Assembly (NCBI GenBank): GCA_013373625.1
Contig: JABXHM010000040.1
Location: 1 to 40,394 of the forward strand
Reading direction: 5' to 3'
Source of the DNA: Alteromonadaceae bacterium
Lineage (GTDB): Bacteria; Pseudomonadota; Gammaproteobacteria; Enterobacterales; Alteromonadaceae
DNA: 40,394 nucleotides
This document shows positions 34,158 through 40,394 of this stretch, one piece after another. Positions within the stretch are counted from its first letter, which is position 1; every line of letters starts with the position of its first letter. The notes below the pieces were generated by a model that was given only the letters and a program-made list of their open reading frames with translations, was not told where the DNA came from and did not search any database. The position numbers and the translations under genes are program-made.

Positions 34158-35543
34158 ATGAACAATAACGGCTTTATTATATTTATCAGTTTAATCGCCA
34201 CCATTGGTGGTTTTCTATTTGGCTTCGACAGTGGCGTAATAAATGGCACGGTCGATGGTTTGCAACAAGCGTTTCAATCACAAGATGTCGGTACTGGCTT
34301 TAATGTATCGAGCATGTTGTTAGGTTGTGCGGTTGGTGCATTCTTCGCGGGACGTTTGGCAGACCTCTACGGTCGTAAATCGTTGTTAATTGTCGCTGCG
34401 GCTTTCTTTATCATCAGTGCTTGGGGCTCTGGGATCGCTGGTTCTTCTATCGAATTTGTCATTTATCGTGTATTGGGTGGTTTGGCTGTAGGCGCAGCAT
34501 CTGTTATGGCTCCGGCTTATATCAGTGAAATAGCGCCGGCAGAAATTCGTGGCCGATTAACGACAATTCAGCAGGTTGCAATTGTTTTCGGCCTATTCAT
34601 GGCGTTTGTCAGCAACTATGTTCTCGCAGGTGCAGCAGGAAAATCTACCGCTTTGTTTTGGTTGGATTTTGAAGCATGGCGTTGGATGTTCTGGATTGAA
34701 CTGATCCCTGCGAGTATTTTCTTCTTTGCTTTGTTTTTTATACCTGAGAGTCCACGATTTCTAGTGGTAAAAGGTCGAAAAGAGCAAGCTAAAGTGGTAT
34801 TAACCAAGCTATATGGTAGCAGTTCTGCACAAAACAAAGTCACAGAAATTGAACAGTCATTAGCGGATGATCACAAACCTCGATTGAGCGATTTGGTTGA
34901 TAAAGCGTCTGGAAAAGTGCGTAAGATAGTGTGGGTAGGTATTGGCCTTGCGGTATTCCAACAATTGGTTGGTATTAACGTTGTGTTTTATTACGGCGCG
35001 GTACTTTGGCAAGCGGCAGGTTTTGATGAATCTGAAGCCTTACTTATTAATGTATTAAGTGGTGCGGTGAGCATGGCTGCACTTATCATTACAATTTCGT
35101 TGATCGACAAAATTGGTCGCAAACCACTGTTGTTGTGGGGCTCAATTGGCATGTCGGTAACGTTAGCCATGATGGTGTTGGCATTTAGTCAAGCGACGAT
35201 AGCAGACAACGGAGCCTTAATGTTAGGAGAGTGGGGCACGTTTGCGCTGATCTCAGCTAATGCTTACGTGTTCTTCTTTAACATGTCGTGGGGACCTGTC
35301 ATGTGGGTTATGTTAGGCGAAATGTTCCCGAACCAAATCCGAGGTTCTGGTTTGGCGGTAAGTGGACTTGCTCAATGGACCGCGAATTTTGCCATCACCA
35401 TGACCTTCACTATTTTACTTGGCTCGATTGGTCTTGCTGGTGCGTACGGCTTCTATACACTATGCGCGATTCTCTCGGTATTCTTCGTAATGTATTACGT
35501 ATATGAAACCAAAGGCACAGAGCTAGAGGAGATGAAAGGTTAG
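34158..35543 (+). CDS. MFS sugar porter (sugar:H+ symporter family)
   Basis: 461 residues from the ATG at 34158, which has AGGA about 11 bases upstream and begins just before the first helix; an upstream in-frame start would add 20 polar residues. Sugar-porter signatures are all present: FGFDSGVINGT, GRLADLYGRKS, PESPRFLVVKGR, FQQLVGINVVFYYG, IDKIGRKPLL and the closing YETKGTELEEM. Twelve helices are expected. The substrate is likely a hexose or pentose. It lies 197 bases after the AraC fragment, and a terminator follows. Confidence 0.92.
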   Translation: MNNNGFIIFISLIATIGGFLFGFDSGVINGTVDGLQQAFQSQDVGTGFNVSSMLLGCAVGAFFAGRLADLYGRKSLLIVAAAFFIISAWGSGIAGSSIEFVIYRVLGGLAVGAASVMAPAYISEIAPAEIRGRLTTIQQVAIVFGLFMAFVSNYVLAGAAGKSTALFWLDFEAWRWMFWIELIPASIFFFALFFIPESPRFLVVKGRKEQAKVVLTKLYGSSSAQNKVTEIEQSLADDHKPRLSDLVDKASGKVRKIVWVGIGLAVFQQLVGINVVFYYGAVLWQAAGFDESEALLINVLSGAVSMAALIITISLIDKIGRKPLLLWGSIGMSVTLAMMVLAFSQATIADNGALMLGEWGTFALISANAYVFFFNMSWGPVMWVMLGEMFPNQIRGSGLAVSGLAQWTANFAITMTFTILLGSIGLAGAYGFYTLCAILSVFFVMYYVYETKGTELEEMKG

Positions 35544-35591
35544 GGGGCGTCATAAAAAAGAGTGCGTTACACCGCGCATTGAATTCGTACC

Positions 35592-35621
35592 AAGGCCAGT
35601 GTTTAAGTCACTGGCCTTTTT
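35592..35621 (+). terminator. Intrinsic terminator of the first sugar-porter gene
   Basis: AAGGCCAGTG pairs perfectly with CACTGGCCTT around a 7-base loop and runs into a T tract, 48 bases past the stop. Confidence 0.92.
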
Positions 35622-35697
35622 ATTGGTAGTCGTTGCTCTATTTCAATCTTTTCTCAAATCACTTACTATACGTTTTGAATGATACTGGAGAGCGTTA

Positions 35698-36099
35698 GTG
35701 TATTCGAAACACCAAATAGAATGTTTAGATGAGTTAGGAATTCAAGGGTTTGAGCCAAAGCCAGAATTTCAGTCTCAAACAGTTTCCGTTGAGCATACAC
35801 CGGAACACTCTCAAATTCCCGATATCGAGAACGACCCTTCAAATGACTTAGCTTGGCAAACCGTTGCGCCATCACTGCTTAAAGATTTAAAAGTCCTGCT
35901 TCCTGAACTTGAGCTAAAAGAAACGTTTGCCACGTTTGTCGTTAATCAACAAACTATGAAATGGCGGCAATCAAGCGATATTTCCTCTCCTAGCTTTGAG
36001 CAAAACTGTCTGTCCACTGGAGCGTTAGTTAACTTAACTGTGGCAGAAAAACGAGAGATCTGGCATCTCTTACAATCTGTTTTAGGCGAGTCGAATTAA
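35698..36099 (+). CDS. holD: DNA polymerase III psi subunit (HolD)
   Basis: 133 residues from a GTG start with GGAG 8 bases upstream. It opens with QIECLDELGIQGFEPKPEFQ, matching the N-terminal psi motif (xLxELGIxxW) that contacts chi. The rest is poorly conserved, as usual for psi. The call is strengthened by overlap with rimI (TAATG), the classical holD-rimI pair. Psi joins the clamp-loader complex to chi and SSB. Confidence 0.8.
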   Translation: MYSKHQIECLDELGIQGFEPKPEFQSQTVSVEHTPEHSQIPDIENDPSNDLAWQTVAPSLLKDLKVLLPELELKETFATFVVNQQTMKWRQSSDISSPSFEQNCLSTGALVNLTVAEKREIWHLLQSVLGESN

Positions 36100-36596
36100 T
36101 GTCGACTAGAGCAACTAACATTACAGATCCTGAAATTACCATCCGAACATTAACGTTAAACGATATTGATGTTTTGGCGAAGATTGAACAGCAAAGTCAT
36201 ATTTCCCCTTGGTCTGCAAAGGTATTTCAATCGAGTTTTAATAAACACAGTGTCAATTTTGGCTTATTACAGCAAGGAGTTTTGGCGGGGTATTATTTTG
36301 CTGAGTGTATAGCCGGTGAAATGACTCTGCATAACATTTGTGTAAACGAGTCTCATCAGGGGTTGGGTTTTGCTTCGCGACTTATGACACACTTGTTAGA
36401 GCAAGCAACCCAGAAAAAAGCGGAAGATATTTGGTTAGAAGTTAGGCCGTCAAATACCTCGGCTATTGCTCTGTATCACAAATTTGGTTTTGAAGAAAAA
36501 GGCGTGCGTAAAAACTATTATTCACTGCCAGAGCCTGATAGTAACGGTCAAACGAAAGAAGATGCGTTATTAATGTGTTTGGCGTTAAATCGTTAA
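36099..36596 (+). CDS. rimI: Ribosomal protein S18 alanine N-acetyltransferase RimI
   Basis: 165-residue GNAT acetyltransferase that modifies the N-terminus of ribosomal protein S18. The acetyl-CoA loop is in VNESHQGLGFASRLMTHLLE. Typical RimI marks include IEQQSHISPWSAKVFQSSF, IWLEVRPSNTSAIALYHKFG and FEEKGVRKNYY. It is coupled to holD. Its 3' end overlaps the convergent oxidoreductase by 4 bases. Confidence 0.93.
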   Translation: MSTRATNITDPEITIRTLTLNDIDVLAKIEQQSHISPWSAKVFQSSFNKHSVNFGLLQQGVLAGYYFAECIAGEMTLHNICVNESHQGLGFASRLMTHLLEQATQKKAEDIWLEVRPSNTSAIALYHKFGFEEKGVRKNYYSLPEPDSNGQTKEDALLMCLALNR

Positions 36597-37549
36597 AAGC
36601 TTGCTCTTATTTGTTCAATTTGTTTTTGCAATAACATGCTCTGCTCATGCGGCATTGTGGGATGTTGCAGTTTACCTTGAGCAATCATTTCTCCTACCGC
36701 TGCTGTTTCATAGTTATAACCTAATGAGCGACGGTGATCTTGAAAATGATCAATACAGTTGTCTAGTTCATACAGCTGACACTCATTGGCTTTCCAGAAG
36801 TTTGGAAGCTCAATATAACCTTTATCGCCAATAATAAGGGCACTGTTTTTTAACTTGCATTGGAAAGAAGTACCTAAGCTTAAAATGATGTCATCGCATC
36901 TAGCCGTAATTAGAACATCATTGTCTACACCGCTGAGCGCAAAACTGCAGTGTACCGAAGGTGATTGTAACTGGCCAGTAGTGAAAAAGTTTGCAATCGC
37001 TAAGCTATATATGCCCATATCAAACAAACAGCCACCTGCTAAATCTGGGTTGTGCATTCGCCCTTCGGGATCATACGGAACAGGGTAACCAAAATCGGCT
37101 TTTATGTGTTTTAGTGCACCAATTCGACCTTGTTCTACCCAAAGCTTTGCGGTTTGTACAGCAGGTAAAAAATAAGTCCACATGGCTTCCATGAAAAATA
37201 GTTGCCGTTCTTTTGCTAGTTCAATCAGTTCTTGCAGTTGTATGGGGGTAACGGTTACTGGTTTTTCGCACAATACGTGTTTACCAGCTAATAGAGCGTC
37301 TCGGGTATTTTCAAAGTGAAAGGTATGCGGTGTAGCAATGTATATTGCATCGACGTTAGGGTCGTCAAATAACGCTTGGTAGCCCTGATAATAACTTGGA
37401 ATTTTGTATTGCTCAGCAAACGACTTGGCATTTTCTAACTGGCGCGCTGCAACCGCTTGTAGCTCACCATTATTTACAAATGCCATGTCTTGGCAAAATT
37501 GATGAGCAATTTTCCCCGCGCTGAGGATACCCCATTTTATTGTTGTCAT
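36593..37549 (-). CDS. Gfo/Idh/MocA family oxidoreductase
   Basis: 318-residue NAD(P)-dependent dehydrogenase. The N-terminal Rossmann fold is in KWGILSAGKIAHQF. DAIYIATPHTFHFEN and the family hallmark VLCEKPVTV follow. The C-terminal substrate domain includes EAMWTYFLPAVQTAK and GGCLFDMGIYSLAIANFF, as in dimeric dihydrodiol dehydrogenase-like members. The substrate is probably a sugar or polyol derivative, as the gene starts 3 bases after a sugar-porter gene on the same strand. The operon would import and oxidise one compound. Confidence 0.9.
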   Translation of the reverse strand: MTTIKWGILSAGKIAHQFCQDMAFVNNGELQAVAARQLENAKSFAEQYKIPSYYQGYQALFDDPNVDAIYIATPHTFHFENTRDALLAGKHVLCEKPVTVTPIQLQELIELAKERQLFFMEAMWTYFLPAVQTAKLWVEQGRIGALKHIKADFGYPVPYDPEGRMHNPDLAGGCLFDMGIYSLAIANFFTTGQLQSPSVHCSFALSGVDNDVLITARCDDIILSLGTSFQCKLKNSALIIGDKGYIELPNFWKANECQLYELDNCIDHFQDHRRSLGYNYETAAVGEMIAQGKLQHPTMPHEQSMLLQKQIEQIRASF

Positions 37550-37551
37550 TT

Positions 37552-39123
37552 CTAATTCAATTTCTTACTTTGACTTTCAAACGCTTCACTTAGTTGCTCT
37601 AAGTTTAGTCCTTTGGTTTCTGGCAGTAATCTATATAACAATATGAATCCTAAAATGGCAAACCCGCCGTATATCATAAAGGTCGTTGCGGTTCCCAGCA
37701 TAGCCAGTTGCAGTGGGAAAAACTGCTGCACTGAAAAGCTAACTGCACTATTGATTAAGCCCGTCAGCGCTATGCCTACACCACGCAGGTGATTAGGGAA
37801 AATTTCCGCCAATAAAACCCACATAACAGGGCCCAAAGAAACCGCAAATGATGCAACAAAACCAAGTATACCAACCAAAATAATCACGGGGTTCATTTGC
37901 ACAGATGCTTGGATAAGTGTGGATTGATGTTGTTGAGCTTTTTGTAAACCAATTAAATCGATTACCGAGTTTTTAAATTCGACATCCGACTCAAAGGTTT
38001 TATTTAAAATAGGTGCCAAACTTTGTTGAAGCTGTGGATTGTTTAACTCGACAATTGAGTCTTGTGTCAATCGGTACGTCGCTTGCGAAAACCCGTAAGC
38101 GGCAATGCTCATGCTAACCGCGACACCAGCTAAGCCTATCAACATTAGGGGTCTGCGTCCGAGTCTATCAATTAGCAACATAGCAACAATAGTGAATAAT
38201 ACGTTGACCAAACCTACCCATATAGCTTGAGAAAAAGCAGCGTTCTGGCCTATGCCACTTTGTTCAAAGATTGTTGGCGCATAGAAGTATATGGCATTAA
38301 CGCCGGTGATTTGTTGACTAATTCCAACAATGACCCCTACCACTAAAATAAGTCGAACCTTGCCAGAAAATAACTCTGAAACGCGAGATTTCAGCGGTAG
38401 GTTGGTATCTGACTGTGCTTGAATTTCACTAACTAAGTGCTGTGCATTTTGGCCTGGGAAAAGTCTATTAAGAACCTTTATGCCTTTCTCTGTTTTTCCA
38501 CTGGTTATCAACCATCTTGGGCTTTCAGGGATAATGAATAACAAGGCAAAAAATAAAATGGCAGGTACCAATTCAAGGCCCAACATCCAGCGCCAAACAT
38601 TGTCGGCCAAACCTATTGAAGCGATGAATTCAGACGATGACTGGCTGAGTTGTAATAAATAGTAATTGGTAAAGTAAGCAGCGGAAATACCAATGACAAT
38701 ATTAAACTGATTAATAGAAATCATTTTCCCACGCAATTTGGCTGGCGATATCTCGGCAATATACATGGGTGCTAACACCAGGGAAGCAAACGCCAATCCG
38801 CCGACCATTCGAGCGACAACTAACATCTCATAAGTTACTGCTAATGCCGATAACGCCGCTGATATCACGTATAAACCAGCGACGATAATGATCACTTTTT
38901 TACGACCGAGAATATCGGCGAGTGGCCCGGCGACAAAGGTGCCAAATACCGCTCCTAAGGTTGGTGAAGCGACAACAAAACCTTGCTGTAACTCGCTGAG
39001 TTGAAATTCTGTGCTGACAAAGCCGACAACGCCGGAAATGACAGACGCATCAAAGCCGAAAATAAAGCCACCCAGCGCAACGACAATTGCAACAAAAACA
39101 TTATATAGATTAGAGCGGTACAT
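37552..39123 (-). CDS. MFS sugar porter with enlarged loop
   Basis: 523 residues from the ATG at 39123; a GTG three codons earlier is the alternative. Signatures are FGFDASVISGVVG, GPLADILGRKK, PESPRWLI, SQQITGVNAIYFYAP, IDRLGRRPLM and the final LPETKGLNLEQL. Between helices 9 and 10 it has a hydrophilic insertion of roughly 60 residues (after YRLTQDSIVELNN), so it is longer than the usual 450-480. It leads a two-gene operon with the oxidoreductase and is preceded by a LacI-type palindrome. Confidence 0.92.
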   Translation of the reverse strand: MYRSNLYNVFVAIVVALGGFIFGFDASVISGVVGFVSTEFQLSELQQGFVVASPTLGAVFGTFVAGPLADILGRKKVIIIVAGLYVISAALSALAVTYEMLVVARMVGGLAFASLVLAPMYIAEISPAKLRGKMISINQFNIVIGISAAYFTNYYLLQLSQSSSEFIASIGLADNVWRWMLGLELVPAILFFALLFIIPESPRWLITSGKTEKGIKVLNRLFPGQNAQHLVSEIQAQSDTNLPLKSRVSELFSGKVRLILVVGVIVGISQQITGVNAIYFYAPTIFEQSGIGQNAAFSQAIWVGLVNVLFTIVAMLLIDRLGRRPLMLIGLAGVAVSMSIAAYGFSQATYRLTQDSIVELNNPQLQQSLAPILNKTFESDVEFKNSVIDLIGLQKAQQHQSTLIQASVQMNPVIILVGILGFVASFAVSLGPVMWVLLAEIFPNHLRGVGIALTGLINSAVSFSVQQFFPLQLAMLGTATTFMIYGGFAILGFILLYRLLPETKGLNLEQLSEAFESQSKKLN

Positions 39124-39216
39124 ACAGTTCACTTACTTTTTCAGGATTGGATATAGTTTATAACCTGTTTAAATTATGAACAAACATAAACAGGCCACGA
39201 TAAGTGTACGTTTATA

Positions 39217-39230
39217 TGTAAGCGCTTACA
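39217..39230. promoter_or_regulatory. Perfect 14-bp palindrome, LacI-family operator type
   Basis: TGTAAGCGCTTACA is fully symmetric about a central CG, the hallmark of LacI/GalR-family operators. It lies 94 bases before the sugar-porter ATG and 6 bases past the stop of the upstream ABC gene. It therefore most likely controls the porter-oxidoreductase operon. The regulator is not in the window. Promoter hexamers on the minus strand could not be fixed with confidence. Confidence 0.75.
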
Positions 39231-39235
39231 ATGTT

Positions 39236-40394
39236 TTATTCTACACCTAAAAATCCACCGGTTTGATGCTGCCAAAGTTTTGCGTAAATGCCGTTTTGCT
39301 GAAGTAGTTGCTCATGGTTACCAGACTCAATAATTTTGCCGTCGTCTAACACGATTAACCTGTCCATTTGAGCAATTGTAGATAATCGGTGCGCAATCGC
39401 CAGTACGGTTTTATTTTCCATTAATTCATTGAGACTTTTCTGAATAGCGACTTCCACTTCCGAGTCTAACGCTGATGTGGCTTCGTCGAGGATAAGAATT
39501 GGCGCGTCTTTTAGAATAACGCGGGCGATTGCAATTCGCTGGCGTTGACCACCAGAGAGTTTTACTCCACGTTCACCTACGTGAACTTGATACGCGTGAT
39601 TACCCTTTGAGTCGGTTAAGTTTGATATGAAGTCGTGCGCTTCGGCTTTTTTAGCTGCGGTGATGATTTCATCGAGAGTTGCATCTTGTCGGCCATAGCC
39701 AATATTTTCTTCAATGCTTCGATGCAATAAAGAAGTGTCTTGCGTCACCATGCTGATGTTTGCTCGTAAACTCTGTTGCGAAACTTCCGCGATATTTTGA
39801 CCATCAATATAGATGCCACCACTATTGAGATCGTAAAATCGTAACAGCAAATTAACCAAAGAAGACTTACCCGCCCCGGACCGCCCGACGATACCGACCT
39901 TTTCACCGGGTCTTATTTTTATGTCTAAGTCAGAGAACACTCTGTTATTCTCGTCGTAATTAAAACTGACCTTTCTAAAGTCAATAGCACCTTGCTGAAC
40001 AACAAGGTGGCGACCGTCTTTTTTATCTTGAATAGTAATTGGTGTAGTTAGGGTGTTCATGCCGTCTTGCACTGTACCTACATGTTCAAATAGAGCTGAA
40101 ACTTCCCACATGATCCACTGGGACATGCCGTTGATCCTTAAACACAAACTCACTGCTATCGCGATGTCTCCGGGCGTAACCGCTTGTTGCATCCAGAGGT
40201 AAATCGACATAGCTGTACTGGCAAAAATTAATATGGCGTTATTCAGCCAAACGGTAGAGTATAACCAAGTAACCAAACGCATTTGTGGGTAAACGGTTTG
40301 TAAAAATCCATTCATACTCTCTTTGGCATAAGAGGCTTCTCTTTGTGTGTGAGAAAACAATTTAACCGTAGAAATATTGGTGTAACTATCGACA
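39236..40394 (-). CDS. ABC exporter, 3' part (membrane plus ATPase domain, partial)
   Basis: The frame stays open to the right edge (it begins VDSYTNISTVKLFSHTQREA), so the 5' end with the first membrane helices is outside. Visible are the last membrane helices (about 95 residues) and a full nucleotide-binding domain: Walker A GRSGAGKSSL, Q-loop SMVTQDTSLL, signature LSGGQRQR, Walker B ILILDEATSALDSE and H-loop AIAHRLSTI. This is a fused half-transporter of the multidrug/lipid A exporter class (MsbA-like fold). The substrate is unknown. Its stop is 6 bases from the LacI-type operator, and no terminator intervenes. Confidence 0.92.
   Translation of the reverse strand, partial: VDSYTNISTVKLFSHTQREASYAKESMNGFLQTVYPQMRLVTWLYSTVWLNNAILIFASTAMSIYLWMQQAVTPGDIAIAVSLCLRINGMSQWIMWEVSALFEHVGTVQDGMNTLTTPITIQDKKDGRHLVVQQGAIDFRKVSFNYDENNRVFSDLDIKIRPGEKVGIVGRSGAGKSSLVNLLLRFYDLNSGGIYIDGQNIAEVSQQSLRANISMVTQDTSLLHRSIEENIGYGRQDATLDEIITAAKKAEAHDFISNLTDSKGNHAYQVHVGERGVKLSGGQRQRIAIARVILKDAPILILDEATSALDSEVEVAIQKSLNELMENKTVLAIAHRLSTIAQMDRLIVLDDGKIIESGNHEQLLQQNGIYAKLWQHQTGGFLGVE

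Noticed and set aside
1..40394. CRISPR arrays, insertion sequences, integrases or phage genes
   Set aside because: No regularly spaced repeats, transposase or integrase motifs, or phage structural genes were seen in any frame.

Overview
The window is a 40.4 kb stretch of a gammaproteobacterial chromosome, most likely Alteromonadales (an Alteromonas-like genus). The basis is the gene content and order: aroF-tyrA beside pheA, a glrK-qseG-glrR set, aspS-nudB-ruvCAB without yebC, a complete ybgC-tolQRAB-pal-cpoB operon, and a REC-PP2C-kinase/STAS pair of the Shewanella CrsR/CrsA type. The genus is inference; no 16S gene or other marker lies in the window.

Layout. 1-175 is the 3' end of an unidentified gene. 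317-5393 (minus) is an overlapping five-gene ABC export operon: ATPase, three different periplasmic adaptors, and a MacB/FtsX-type permease. 5701-7947 is aroF-tyrA, with a near-consensus TyrR box over the putative -35. 8020-10344 encodes a chemoreceptor. 10405-11589 (minus) is pheA, preceded by a readable attenuator: promoter, 19-residue Phe-rich leader peptide, alternative hairpins and a U-tract terminator. Tyr and Phe branch genes therefore sit together with two different control modes. 11811-15680 holds signalling genes: a double-receiver regulator, yciH, the crsA/crsR-like partner switch and a TerB-like protein. 16188-19550 is the GlrK/QseG/GlrR two-component system, convergent with a DUF72 gene. 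20604-24992 is aspS-nudB-ruvC-ruvA-ruvB.

The 570 bp gap between ruvB and ybgC carries, on the minus strand, a TATAAT promoter and a strong intrinsic terminator about 114 nt apart with no conventional gene between them. This is a good candidate for an undescribed small RNA. The Tol-Pal operon (25561-30656) ends in a clear terminator. Two identical tRNA-Lys(UUU) genes, nadA and a tRNA-Ser(GGA) follow. The tRNA-Ser is preceded by about 190 nt of highly structured leader that contains a 16-base copy of the 5' part of the tRNA.

Downstream of the tRNA-Ser (33 kb to the end) the region looks accessory. It has a YjbR-like gene; a scar where the tail of an MFS gene and the tail of an AraC-type gene abut; a sugar-porter gene; core holD-rimI; a Gfo/Idh/MocA oxidoreductase with a second sugar porter behind a perfect LacI-type palindrome; and the 3' part of an ABC exporter that leaves the window.
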